NCBI GenBank assembly: GCA_009746045.1
Contig: RPFO01000076.1
Coordinates: 2,029,096-2,093,095, forward strand
Source of the DNA: Mesostigma viride
Taxonomy: Eukaryota > Streptophyta > Mesostigmatophyceae > Mesostigmatales > Mesostigmataceae
Direction: 5' to 3'
Length of the DNA: 64,000 nucleotides
Position numbers and translations under genes: made by a program. Each line of letters opens with the position of its first letter. Within the stretch, counting starts at the first letter, position 1. The notes under the pieces are model-generated. The model did not search any database and was not told the DNA's origin. It saw only the letters and a program-made list of their open reading frames with translations. Shown here piece after piece: positions 43,936 to 54,917 of the stretch.

Positions 43936-45326
43936 TTAAGGTTGCAATAAGGAAAAGGACAAAGCCCTAATTTAAAGCAAGGAAAGAAAAAAGGAAAAAC
44001 TTTTAATGTCCTAAGAAAGGAAAACAAGTAAAATCAATCCTTTTTAACAACAGGAATGGATAGGGAGCCAAACTCTAAGGTGAGAGGAGTATCTACACTA
44101 GAGGAGGATGACACCGTAGGACGAGGGGGAGATGGAGGTGGTGTAACCAAAACAAGGCTATCTACCGAAGGGCGAGCAAGAGGAGCAGGACGAGAATGGA
44201 GGCCTACATCTGATTCACTATGAGTTAAAAGGTAGGTCTGAGTTTCTTCAAAGGACATAAACTTCTTATATTTGGGGACAGTATATGTACGCGACTAAAC
44301 GAACTTCCTAGCATCGGCCCACGATAAGAAAATAGATGCCCATTGAGGGGTAATAACTACGTAGTACTTATTTTGCTAAGCTATTATTACTAGTCGAATG
44401 AGAAGGAAAAGAACGTCTTGGGGGTACAGCACCTGAGGTAGGGGCTGCAGGAAGGGTAGAAGTATAGTGACAGGGGGAGGACGTATTGGCTCACTGGCCC
44501 GTTGCTGGGCAGCCCTAACCTTAGGGGTATCAGTAGGGTTACCTTGTACATTGAAGGCAGGGGTAGGGGAAGACCGATCAGGTTTCATAGGCAATAGTAG
44601 GCACTGATATGGGAGTCGTTGAAAGATGGCGCCCAAATGGTCGTCGATGACCAACGCCGTAGCCGAGGAACTCCTGCTGTGGGGTACAACACCAACCACA
44701 AGGGTCTAAACAAAGGCATATACATCCAAGCGTAAAAGAGAGTGGAAGGCGATGAACAACGTTCTAGCATCGGCGACTAGCCGAATCTATTCCTAGGCAC
44801 TTTCCTATTCTAGCCGAATCTATTCCTAGGCACTTTCCTATTCTAGCCGATTCCTAATGAACGGATAGGAGGCACTTGAGGTGGAGGAGGTCCTACCTCT
44901 CCTCCCCCCCCCACAAAGCATCTATGATGCTCGCCTAGAGCTAACGAGCATATAAGAAAACGCAGCAGCGTGCACGGAAAAGAGGTGTAGTCTAAAGGGA
45001 CGCTAATCGTCCCACTATCCATCCCTATTATTGAACCGTCAAACCCACTATCTAACGTCAAACAGCACCCAGCAAGGAAATGCACACACAGATGGAAAAG
45101 GAAAAGGAAAAGGAACTAGCTACGTGAGGAGTTCATCCGCTTTGAGCAGGTCTAACTTCTAGGCAGGGCGTGTCCCGAATCGGGCAGCACTACCCCCCTA
45201 GCTTGACGGCGACCCGCCCATTACCTGTCAAGAGGTTGTCTTCTTCTGTGCCCTGGCCGCGGAAGGCCTCTGGCGTATAGGGTTGCAAGGGAACTTCGTC
45301 GCGTCTACCTAAACCTCCGCTACCAT
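43936..45326 (-). other. 5' leader of element E: primer-binding site, small upstream ORFs, 33-bp repeat
   Basis: Directly after the 5' LTR the minus strand reads TGGTAGCGGAGG (about 45314-45325), a TGG-type tRNA primer-binding site; the tRNA is not identified. A 33-bp unit (tagccgaatctattcc...) is tandemly duplicated at about 44779-44844. Small minus-strand frames (44258-44034, 75 codons; 44699-44376) are Ser/Pro-rich and unrecognised. Confidence 0.55.
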
Positions 45327-45900
45327 TGTTACGTCCTGGCTCGACTCTATCCCAAACACCTCGCCTAACCTGACCTAAACTAGTGATGAGGCACCTACCT
45401 AGGAGTGAGGAGCTATATTGGCTTTAAGACCTAGGACGCGACGACGCTGCTTCTCAATGCATTCCCTTATAATACGCCATATACCGAATAAAACCAGGGT
45501 ACTACGAAGGAAACACAACTACACTGCCGTGACCCAAGCCTATATGTGTTAATTCATTTAACACACGCCGAGTGCCATTCACGAAGGACAACTGCTGCAT
45601 AAATGATCGCCGACAGGCGTGTATGCTCGGGCCGACATCGACCCTCGCCCACAGGACCAACGCACGTCCACAAGGTTCACACGCAGGATAAAAGGACCAC
45701 TACTAAAGTACGCAGCGCGGCGCGACTGCACCGAACCACCATACTGTACAATTGCCACGTCACAAGGCCCGGTACCGACCGGCCAAAAGGTCCTTACTAC
45801 TCGTAAGCCTAGGAAAGTCAGCGAACTGCTCCGGAATGGCTGAGGCAACAAGGGACCTAATTTACGTCCGTAACAACAACAAAAGTTACGCGACGTAACA
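45327..45900 (-). repeat. 5' LTR of element E
   Basis: 574 bp, TGTTACGTCC...GACGTAACA on the + strand, followed by the target copy tcaac. Confidence 0.93.
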
Positions 45901-45905
45901 TCAAC

Positions 45906-46098
45906 GTCCTGCGGACTATCAAAGTGACACTTGTACATCCTGTGTCCGTACGCGCCCACAGTGGCGCGCCGGGTACTGTCGGCACAGCCTAGGAAACGTC
46001 ATAACTTTTACGTTCCTTAACCAAATGAGGTGTTCAAGGTGCCGTTGGAAAGAGCGTAACAATCTCTATCCATCTAACGTCAATCCTTTACGTTGACT
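45906..46098 (-). repeat. 3' LTR of D, second part
   Basis: Completes the LTR begun at 34363; matches 53138-53330 (cgtcctgcggactatc to cgttgact). Confidence 0.9.
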
Positions 46099-47047
46099 CC
46101 AATCCCTTCTTTTCTTTAGGGACCACATCCCCTGCCAGGGACCCTTGAAGTAGCTTGAAATGTCCTTCGCTCCAGCTTGAAGCTTGAACAGATGTCTTTA
46201 ATGGCCATTGCCATTCCCCCAGCCCTTTCTTTTAAGGAACTGGAAAAGAAACAGATCTGCCACAGGGAAAACCATTCCATGAGCAATGGATAAAAACCTA
46301 TGGAAGTGGCATTACAGAGTACCACCAGATATTAGAACACACAAAATTAAATACATACAGGTTAATTCTATGAGGTCTTCTCCAGGAATTAATCCCATCA
46401 CCTCGGTAGAGCCTCCAGTACAATGACCTTCTGGCGGTGAGTTACATTAATCCCAGATACTAATCCCATAAAACCCAGTACATATTCAATATAAGTACAA
46501 TAAATCCATGACAATTAAAATACCACTTGACAAAGTAAGGCGTATTACAATAGTTTGCCTGTCATTCTCTCAACAGGGGTCTATTGGCGCCCGTCTTACG
46601 GCGCCCGTCTACTTGCCAGATGGTAAACTGCCACAGCAAACAAATGACAAAATGAAACACATAGGCAACAATTAAATCCTGCCCTGGGGAACTAGGGAAG
46701 TCTGAACAGGCAAACACCTGAACAGGCCAGCTTGTAGAAACATAATACCAGGGAATCGAACCCCGCCCTATAAACCCCAGAATGAAGGTTCCCAGACCAT
46801 TGTGAGAAGTATGTACAAATATACATTTCTTTTAAAATAGAATACATGGTCTGTAATGGACCTGTCAACCTTGTGTAGTCAACAGCATGAACCCCAGCCA
46901 AAACCTGGCTGTATCCTGATTAAAATCAGAGTGAGTGTACCATGGTCCATGAGCCTTAGTACAGACTAAAATACAGGTATTATGCCAGTCACAATGCTGA
47001 CACTACCACACAATCTGCTCTCCAATGCCCTATAACCAGGCACCAGC
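46099..47047 (-). other. 3' UTR of element D, with polypurine tract and T-arm-like hairpin
   Basis: The minus strand carries a purine tract (aaagaaaagaagggattgg, about 46099-46117) abutting the LTR, nearly the same as in B. At 46749-46765 the minus strand reads CGGGG-TTCGATT-CCCTG, identical to the B hairpin. No ORF is convincing. Confidence 0.6.
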
Positions 47048-50000
47048 TTAGACAGCTTGCTGAGATGGGTCCATCAGAGACTGAAGAACCTTGTATTGCA
47101 CTGCTGCCTTCTGCACTAGCTTGGTCAAAGCATCAGCAGGATTGTCAACCCCAGGGATATGCTCAATATTGGCCAAGGAGGACAATTCCTTAAGAAGGAG
47201 ATAATCCAAGTCCCTACTTCTGGCCATCTGCCTGTGCACAAACTGCACCATCCCCATGGAGTCTGTTTTAGAAGAGTGGTAACCTGAAGTGGCCAAGGAG
47301 TGTTAGAAGTCATCTGATGAAGCAACTCCTTCAGATAAAGGCTTGTGTGAATGCCTTCACAAATAGCCCTGCATTCTGCCACATCACTGCTGACAGCCAC
47401 CCGTTTGTGCAGGCGACTAAACCAGCTCACCAAACTCCCCAGGCCTTCCTGTCTGAGCACAAAGAGCCCTGCAGCCCTGCCCCTGACCTTGGAGACCTGC
47501 CTGCTGTCCATTGAGCTATCCACATACAGCTCCATGCAAATGGGTTGTGATAAATCCACTGCAGACAACAGAATGCCAGATGAAGCCCTGACCTGATCAG
47601 CCACCTTGGCAGACCCTAGCTCCATCAGCATGTCATCAGGCAACCTGGCTATGACCATAAGGTCTGGCCTGGAAATGCCTGCCACCCAAGCAACCATGCC
47701 CCTCACCATGGGACACAGTGCCTGTGTGATGACTGGAGGAAGCTTGCTAATGAGGGTCTCTTGATAATCATTGCCCCCCACCAGCAGCATACGCCACTCC
47801 CCCCCTTCTTCACCAGTGTGGCCTCCATGCCCACAAACAGCAGAGGCTCATTCTCCACCTGCCATTGCTCCCTACCCAGAGGAAACTTGGACTTAATGAT
47901 GGAGATCAGCTCCTTAAGCCACGACGTGGGAGCCAGCAGTGTAGGTCATCCCCGTGCAGCGAAGCATACACTGGTAGGCCTTCCCATTGCCCCAGAAACA
48001 GACAGGGGTCTACAGGAGAGACCTTCAAGTTGCAATGCTCCTTCAGGAAACGGTTGAGAGTCTCCCTCCAGATTATTGGACTTGACCTCAGGCCCTCCAG
48101 GCCCTTGAGGATTTTAAGGAACTCAGTGTGAATGTCCCTTTTCCATACAGCAGGCACCCTGACATAGAAAGGCGTCTTGCCCTCCCACTTTTCCTGTGCC
48201 ACATCTGCATCCCCTCCAGAAATGCCCTCTTGAAGTCTACCACCACTGAGCCATAGTCCAAGCCCTTGTTGAGAAGGCCTAGAAATACACACAGCAGCAG
48301 CCTCCAAGTGTCATGCAGCATGCCAGGGGTATACAACTCCTCAGCAGTGCACTCACCAGTACCCTTGAACTCATTCAGCACTGGCCTGACATGTGGTACC
48401 TTGACCCCGTCCACCTCCTTCATCTTGATGACAAACTTGAGCTTGAGTAGACGTCGTGCAGGAGGCAGGTCATTGACAGGTTCCACGCATTTCTTGGAGA
48501 TCCAGTCCTCCCCAGATTTAATCAGACCCAGTGTGACCTGGGGACACATAATGGGAGAGGACATGAGCTTCACCAGGCCTTGGTAGTTGATAGGGCTGTG
48601 TCCAGCAAGTGAGTGAGGACCAATGCCCAAACTGCTTGGATGACTAGCAGCTGGCAATATGAGGTCATCAACCAAGGGCTCCTGCCCCTGGCACACTTGC
48701 ACACGCTTAACCGACCTGGTTACTGCACGTGATAGGTGAGTGGTCCTGAAATTAATCAGTGGGACCTGACCAGCCCCTTCCTTAGTCAGGAGAGAGGACG
48801 TGATCACTACCCCATCCTGGCATAGGAAATTCTGCCCCAGAAGAGCAGGTCCCTGATAGCCCTCCAAGACACAAAAAGCAGTGTCCTGTCCAAGGATAGG
48901 AATAGATACCTCACCCAGTACCTTCACGTGTACCCCGCCACTGAAGTCAGACACAAACTGATAGCTGGGTTCAGTCATGCTGTACCCTGCTGCAGCTCTG
49001 GTCCCAATGATGGAAACCTGAGAATTAGTGTCTACCTCTAAGGCAGTGTCCAGCCCCAGATTGCCATGCCACCTGAGCTTGGCTACCTTGGGCTGCTTCT
49101 TGGCCCTTTGCAGAGCCCCAATCAATCCAGCCAAACTTGTCCCCCTGGGCTTGGTTAGAGCCTTGGGCTTGACAGTTGACTCCCCAGCTGTTGACCTTGC
49201 AGCCTGTTCAACAAGTACCTCTGCAACCTGGCCAGGGCTGACAGATTCCCCTGCAACAGATGTGGTCGTTGCGTCAGTGATGTCACTTGGGACCTGAAAA
49301 TCCTGCAGATCCTGTGAGCCTTGTGCCTGACTGCCCTCATTCATCAGGTTAGGCTTGACATATGACCAACTCAGCCGGTGCACATGCTTTGGTTCGTCCT
49401 CCATGCTGACCAAGCATGCGTGGCTAGCTTCATCAACCTGGGTAACCACCCCAGGACTCCAGCTACCACGTTTGCCATAAAGGCTAGGTTCCTTCCAAGC
49501 TAGGACCTTCTGACCCACTTGTGGCTCCAGCATCTTCCAACCCCGGTCCTTCTCCCTCAGCTTGGCAAAGGTGACATGTGCAGCATGTTTCCAGCCCTCC
49601 AGCACATGTGGTGGGCACAGGCCATGATATAGACCCATTGGGCTGACAGCAACTCCATCATAGTAGAAATTGACCCTGCTGTTCAGCTGCTGCTCCACGT
49701 TCCTCAGCCATGCACTCCTGACAAGTGCAGGTGCAGACAAGGGTACCCAGTCTTCAGAGATGATCAATTTCTTGACCTCCTGGATTGCCCTCTCTATAGC
49801 ACCCTGCTGCCCATGAGCCTCCCTAGGTGTAACCAGCAACTCAGGAAGGGTGGGATCACCCTTGAGATGCTGAAACTGCATGTCCACCTGGATCCTTGTG
49901 GTAGGAAACTTGGCTCTTACATTCTGCAGGGCAGCCAGCAAGTACCTGTTCTTCATAGAAGGTAAATGCTCTAGCACCTTGTACTTTGTGTACCTGTCCA

Positions 50001-50670
50001 CGCACACCAACAGTTGCATGCCCCTGATGTGTTGGATATCACACTGCAGATCACCAATGCTCTGAGGTAGAGCTTTGGCATGTGATTTCCTGGGCTTGTT
50101 GGAGGACAACTGGCACTTACACCGTGAGGCAGCTTGCTGACACGCCTTGAGAAGGGGTGCCCTGCCCATACGGAAGGCAAAGTTGTTTGACAGAGAAGTG
50201 GCATGCCCAAACATGTTGTGGATTCGGGCACCCAACTCCTGGTACACGGAGGAAGCAGTCCCTGGCACAGTCAGGACTGTGCTGTCAGGTTGTCCAGCAT
50301 CACCATGCTGACTTCCATCCTGTTCTGACTCAGAGCCTGAGTCACCCTGCTCATGCCCAACACCTGGACCGCCAGCAGGGACCACATGCATACCACCAGA
50401 GGCCTTCACACCCCTCTGTGGTTGTACATTGGTTTCTCTCAAAATGAGAGGTCCACCCTCGTGCCCAGCACGAGGATGCATGGGGTCAGACATTCTTACA
50501 GCTGCACCAGCTGTCAAGGACGTCTTCATAGGAACCTGTACCTCTCCAGGTGACCTGGGGCCACCCTGAACCTGGAGATCACCCTCTTGTTGCCCAGATA
50601 TAAAATCTGCATTGGAGCACCTGGCCTCCCCCTTGGGTGAATTAAGGTGTGTAGGGTTGGCCTCAGACAG
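47048..50670 (-). pseudogene. pol: Pol of element D: integrase - retropepsin-like - RT - RNase H
   Basis: Open from the gag UGA through 48088, then frameshifts (near 48210, 47940, 47815 and 47260). Pre-integrase zinc region (IHNMFGH...CKCQ); integrase Asp in QCDIQHI, Asp in QVDMQF, Glu in GAIERAI (29 residues between the last two); C-terminal domain (KRGSWSPGVVTQVDEA). Retropepsin-like domain: VDTNSQVSII and ALLGQNFL. RT: VVDFKRAFLEG, LKGLEGLRSSP, SLHGDDLH. RNase H: YVDSSMD, AECRAI, TDSMGM, ADALTK. Same order and motifs as B. Confidence 0.88.
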
Positions 50671-50673
50671 TCA
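50668..50673 (-). promoter_or_regulatory. Candidate UGA readthrough site between gag and pol (D)
   Basis: Gag ends ENKEQ-TGA and the same frame continues CTG TCT into pol without a further stop for over 2.4 kb. Third example of UGA-CU in this family. Confidence 0.55.
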
Positions 50674-51776
50674 CTGCTCCTTGTTTTCTTCTTGCTGACT
50701 GCCCTTTGAAGGCTGGCCTGCCTGGGTCTTCTTGTTGTTTTTGTTGTTGTTATTCTTGTTGCTGCCCTGGCCCTGGGTCGTCTTGAAGCTGGGACACTCC
50801 TTCTTGATGTGCCCCCACCCCTTGCACAGGTAGCATTGGATCTTTGACTTGCCCTGGCCACCGCCCCCGTTGTCAGATGCGTTGCCCTGCTTGGGCTGAC
50901 CACCCACCCGCCTGAACACCGACTTGGAGTGTGACCTCCCGTCAGGGTCGGGTGAATGATTGGCCTTCCGCTTGTTGTGGTTGCCCCTACGCCCTCCTTG
51001 GCTTCTGTCAGCCTCAGACGATTTGGAGCCCCCCTGGGTACGCCCACCTGCATGGGTTGCCTTCACTGCTGGCACTCCACCCTCAAACAGCTCCTCTGCC
51101 TCGAGTGCTTGTTTGATTATGACCTTGTAGGCCTTGAGGGTTGAGTGTGGGGCACACATGACCTTTAAGATCCACGTGTGGCCTTATCCAGCCCAGAGAC
51201 CTTCAACCAGTTGGTCAGGGCTATGTTGTCTGCCACGTTGAAACCGTGGGCCCTGCCTTCCTCAACCATTTTGCAATAGCTAAGGAAATTCTGGATGAGA
51301 TCCCCCTTGACCTCCCACCCTTGATACTTGTCTTGCCAATGGATGCCGACCTTCTTGCGCTGGTCTTCAAGCAGCTCCTTCAGCTCAGCTACATATACTG
51401 CCCAGGCCTTGTTGGCCTTCTTGCATTCCCTGGTTAGGTCCTTGATCTGATCAGTGCACTTGCCAAACGTGCTGCTGCCTATCCAGATCTGATAGTAGTT
51501 GGTACCCCCGTACAAACTAGGAAACCCTTCCAGCCCTTCTACAAACTCTTCAGCCTGCTTAGGCTTGGAGTCTGATGTTACAGGTTGCAGCTGATTAACA
51601 ATTAATAAGCCCTGAGTGGTAAGGTCAAAACCATGAACAGCTTGTGTATTATTATTAACAGGTACATTGGTAATCTCGCCGGTAACCCCCACGTCATCTA
51701 CGTGAGCGGTCCCACTACCTGCACCTCCATTATTACCACTAGCTGGAGCACCCTTGCTACGGCGCCCGTCCGCCAT
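50671..51776 (-). pseudogene. gag: Gag of element D, with CCHC knuckle (one frameshift)
   Basis: Starts MADGRRSKGAPASG at 51776. The capsid-like part (FVEGLEGFPSLYGGTNYYQI, NVADNIALTNWLKVSGLD) breaks near 51165 and continues in another frame (LKAYKVIIKQALEAEELFEG), then Arg/Lys/Asn-rich sequence. The zinc knuckle is CYLCKGWGHIKKEC, followed by an Asn/Lys run (NKNNNNKNNKK). Confidence 0.82.
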
Positions 51777-51942
51777 GATGAACAACAAGCTGTCTTGGCA
51801 AACACCAGATTAAAGCAGCAAAAGAAAGTATGTACAACTGTCGACGAATGCCTCCTGCACCGGTGTCGCCGCCGCCCCCGCAAAACGCCGCTGAAAAGTC
51901 GACTAAACGCCGACGAGCACTGGAAAAAATTGGCCGACTTAT

Positions 51943-52692
51943 TCAGTAGTCGAGGCCCCGGAAATCGCAGTACTCATATGTAAACTCAGGATCCTCCATT
52001 TCCGGCGTGTGAGCCGGACCTGCACCGGTATGAATCAAAACCGGTGTGTTCGCCGGGTTTTGCGTCGGATCGAAAATTGCGATGCGCCGACGCGCGACGA
52101 GACGAAGAGGATGAGTAAAAATGGAAGGCAACTTCCAGCCTGCGGGAATCCACTCTCGCAAGGCCGAGAGAAATGCGACCAGGTTTATAAGGACCTGTCG
52201 CTCGCGAGTGCGAACGCCGCGTGTAAGCAGCGAAAGCAATGCGATGTCCTGAAACAAGTTTGTGGTGACCACCGGCGCGCCCCCCGTGCGCGTCGAGGCC
52301 CAGTTTTGCAAATTGCGCTGGTATCCGGTGAGCGAGGAAATTGCGTTGTCCAGCTCCTCGATGGCGGTGGTGACTTCGTTCACCGAACGCAGTCCGCCTC
52401 GGACCTGAACCGTAAAAGCCAAAAGAATATTTCGGATTTGGTCCAATTGCCCGCGAATCGCCGGCACCAGCTGCGGCAGACGGGGGTCCTCAGGAAAATC
52501 TCCCAGCAGCGGGAGAGCTGCGCGCTGTCGACGATGTAATTCGTCGAGGGAAACCGTGACTTCGTCAAGAAGTGCTTGCCACGATGGCGCAGCCGGCCTT
52601 GGCTCGCGCGGACGCGGAGCCGGTAATGGATCAGCCGGCGGAGCAGCTACCTCCTCGTCGGTGGGAATGCGGAATTCTTCAGAATTTGGCAT
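51943..52692 (-). CDS. Extra 5' ORF (ORF1) of element D, intact
   Basis: A 249-codon uninterrupted frame starting MPNSEEFRIPTDEE, between the 5' LTR and gag. The first 40 residues are Pro-rich; the core is helical with heptad-like spacing (WQALLDEVTVSLDELHRRQR, IRGQLDQIRNILLAF, VTTAIEELDNAISSLTGY). The C terminus is acidic/aromatic (FTYEYCDFRGLDY). No known domain is recognised. Best-preserved example of the extra ORF. Confidence 0.7.
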   Translation of the reverse strand: MPNSEEFRIPTDEEVAAPPADPLPAPRPREPRPAAPSWQALLDEVTVSLDELHRRQRAALPLLGDFPEDPRLPQLVPAIRGQLDQIRNILLAFTVQVRGGLRSVNEVTTAIEELDNAISSLTGYQRNLQNWASTRTGGAPVVTTNLFQDIALLSLLTRGVRTRERQVLINLVAFLSALREWIPAGWKLPSIFTHPLRLVARRRIAIFDPTQNPANTPVLIHTGAGPAHTPEMEDPEFTYEYCDFRGLDY

Positions 52693-52716
52693 GATCGTGA
52701 AAAGGCGAGTAATACG

Positions 52717-53330
52717 AGTTGAGAGAGAGTTGCCCTGAATTCCGCCATGGTTCTTGCAGGAATGTTGCCTTTATTAAAAATAAGGAACACAGACGTAAGT
52801 CACGTCACTTCCAAGACTGCACGCAGCACAGACGACAGGGTCGCAGTGCCAAGAGAACGTGCACGCAAGAACTAGCGTCCCGGTGCTACCAAGTCACACA
52901 TATAGGATGCTAGGGACGCGTCCAAGTATTCAGCTGCACTGTCACAGCTGAACTATCAATCAATTGATTACACAGACTCTGGCACGCCTTTGGCGCGCAG
53001 ATCTATCAATTGTCCATACGGCTAGTCCTGTGGACCTATCCGTACACTGCTCAGCATCAATTGTCTCATAGGTCCTGGCGCGCTACAGCACGCCTACCTA
53101 TCAATTGACCATCAAGTCCTGTACAAGTCCTGTCAACGTCCTGCGGACTATCAAAGTGACACTTGTACATCCTGTGTCCGTACGCGCCCACAGTGGCGTG
53201 CCGGGTACTGTCGGCACAGCCTAGGAAACGTCATAACTTTTACGTTCCTTAACCAAATGAGGCGTTCAAGGTGCCGTTGGAAAGAGCGTAACAATCTCTA
53301 TCCATCTAACGTAAATCCTTTACGTTAACT
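52717..53330 (-). repeat. 5' LTR of element D
   Basis: 614 bp, AGTTGAGAGAG...TACGTTAACT on the + strand. In element orientation the interior begins CGTATTACTCGCC, similar to A (CGTACTATTGC) but not a TGG-type primer-binding site. Confidence 0.92.
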
Positions 53331-53335
53331 CCCCT

Positions 53336-53389
53336 TGATGAACCCGTATGGCAAGCAGGCAACCCTGCCCCATCGGGGGGACGCCTAGC
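53336..53389 (+). CDS. pol: Pol of element C, last codons
   Basis: Once D and one target copy are removed, the C RNase H frame continues here as LMNPYGKQATLPHRGDA and stops at TAG. The LM(D/N)P ending matches A (GLMDPLHGR) and D (SLMDPSQQ), supporting the join. Confidence 0.75.
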
Positions 53390-54454
53390 AGGGTCCTGTT
53401 CACCAGGGCCGCCTAGGTAACCCAGTACCCCTTGGGCAGGTCAAGGGGTAGGTTGTGGCTTCCAGCAAGGGGGTTGGTTGGAGTCTGTTTTCATGCATCT
53501 GCGTGCCCTATGCCAATAAAATCTGTTTCGATTTTTTCAACACCAGGGAATTTCGTTATGCACACCTTCATAGGTGGGCAGGGGATGTATCTCACACTTT
53601 TTCTCCACTAGGGTTGTATGCCTTGGTGGATTGGCCTTGAGCTCAGTGGCTCAGGTGCCTCCCATTCAAGTGGAGGGTCAAAGCTCCCTTGACAGGTGGT
53701 TACCCAGGACCCCAGTTCACTGTGGATCTCCTGGGCCATCTGGCCTCACTGTTCAGTGGCAGTAAAGGCATGGGTGCTGTCATGTTGTCTAGTACAACGT
53801 GCTCAGCACAGGTGCAGGATGAAATATTCCTGTCACCTGTCACCAGGAATTCAGCCACCACTGTGCAGGGCAGGGGTGGCTGGTCCTCACACGTTGTGCA
53901 GGTGCAACGTGGACAGGTCCAGGATGTCATAGTCCTGTCACCTGTCACTAGGACTTCAGTCACCTCTGTGCAGGGCAGGGGTGGCTGGTGTTCACATGTT
54001 GTGCAGGTGCAACATGGACAGTGCAGGGTGCAATAAACCTGTCTCCTGTCACTCCTCAGGTTGCAGGTAACCTGAGCTCAGTTGACCCAGCCTGGCTGGG
54101 TATTTTTTCTCTGAGTGGGCGATGATGATGGAACAACATGGAACCTCTTAAACGGTTACCTTGGCATTTTCGACAATGGCTCTCTTGGCTGGTGATGCAC
54201 TCCCTGGATAGGCAGACAGGCATAGCTATCTCCCTTGTGAGCTCGCGAGGAGGAGGAACTCCCCGGGCATGTTGAGCTAAACGTGATGCCATCACAAGTA
54301 TTGCACGAGTTCTGGGGCCCATCTTTTTCAGTCCAGATGTTGCAGTATGGGTGTCAGTTGCTCAGCACCTCAGTCAGCTTGGAGTCAGTCTCCTAGCTGG
54401 GCAGGATCAGGCTTGAAGTCGCTAGCCTTCAACCTGAAAGGAAAACATAATGGG
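53390..54454 (+). other. 3' UTR of element C, with ~105-bp tandem repeat and polypurine tract
   Basis: Non-coding. Two copies of a ~105-bp unit (53815-54020; word 'cctgtcacctgtcac') lie in tandem. A loose stem-loop (cctcccattcaagtggagg, near 53660) recalls the T-arm motif of A, B and D, but weakly. Purine-rich gaaaggaaaacataatggg ends directly before the LTR. Confidence 0.55.
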
Positions 54455-54912
54455 AGTTAGATGAGATGCTTAGGCTGACACACGGATTTCCGGCCTGCGC
54501 GCCGCGTATTGCCTACCGCGGCTGAGCGGGACACCTCAGTACTGTACGGCAGGGTGTACGGTACTGAGGCGTCATGTGGACTGACGTGCAGTTAGTGCCA
54601 GACTGTTCCTAGGTGCTAGATCGACCCGCCAGGTCCGGTGTAGCCGGGCCTGACGGGCCGAGTCTTAGCTGGTCGCTAGTGACGTGGTCGCATGGCATTG
54701 CAGTGTCCAGTTGTCCACTGGTAGGTGCTGCAGGTAGCACTGCCATAGGCATATAGGCGTAGCACTGGGGAGTGCCGCAGCACCCGAGTTTGCCCAGACG
54801 TTCCATTCTGAGCCCTCAAGCTTACACTACTCTCATTGTATTATTGCTAATACAACCATCCTTCCATTTCAGCTTTCGGCAGTTGTCCATCGTCGTTAGA
54901 CTCGTTCCAACT
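54455..54912 (+). repeat. 3' LTR of element C
   Basis: 458 bp matching 18108-18565, AGTTAGATG...CCAACT, followed by target copy cccga. Confidence 0.92.
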
Positions 54913-54917
54913 CCCGA

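Larger units (their letters stand above)
34784..45900 (-). mobile_element. Element E: Ty3-like LTR retrotransposon lacking an integrase core
   Basis: LTRs of 574 bp (34784-35357, 45327-45900) with normal TG...CA ends (TGTTACG...CGTAACA), nearly identical (one clear mismatch seen), and a perfect target duplication tcaac (34779-34783, 45901-45905). Minus strand: gag with CCHC, DSG protease, RT (YLDD), RNase H, integrase zinc domain, then an unrelated reading frame in place of the integrase core. The RNase H holds the 38582-40299 transposon. Confidence 0.93.
34363..53330 (-). mobile_element. Element D: copia-like LTR retrotransposon, its 3' LTR split by E
   Basis: LTRs of 614 bp: 52717-53330 intact, and 34363-34783 plus 45906-46098 split by element E. 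Ends are AGTTGAGAG...GTTAACT (GTTGACT in the split copy). Target copies are ccact (34358-34362) and cccct (53331-53335). Minus-strand order: ORF1, gag, UGA, pol. It sits in the last codons of the C pol. Confidence 0.92.
18108..54912 (+). mobile_element. Element C: copia-like LTR retrotransposon holding a nest of insertions
   Basis: LTRs of 458 bp (18108-18565, 54455-54912) start AGTTAGATG and end CCAACT. Target copies are cccaa (18103-18107) and cccga (54913-54917), one mismatch. Removing C plus one target copy restores the transposase frame. C reads on the + strand: a long gag, then integrase, protease-like domain, RT and RNase H. It is split by B, Q, P and D. No UGA is seen between gag and pol; the only stop at the gag end belongs to the Q insert, so C may have had one continuous gag-pol ORF. 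Confidence 0.92.
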
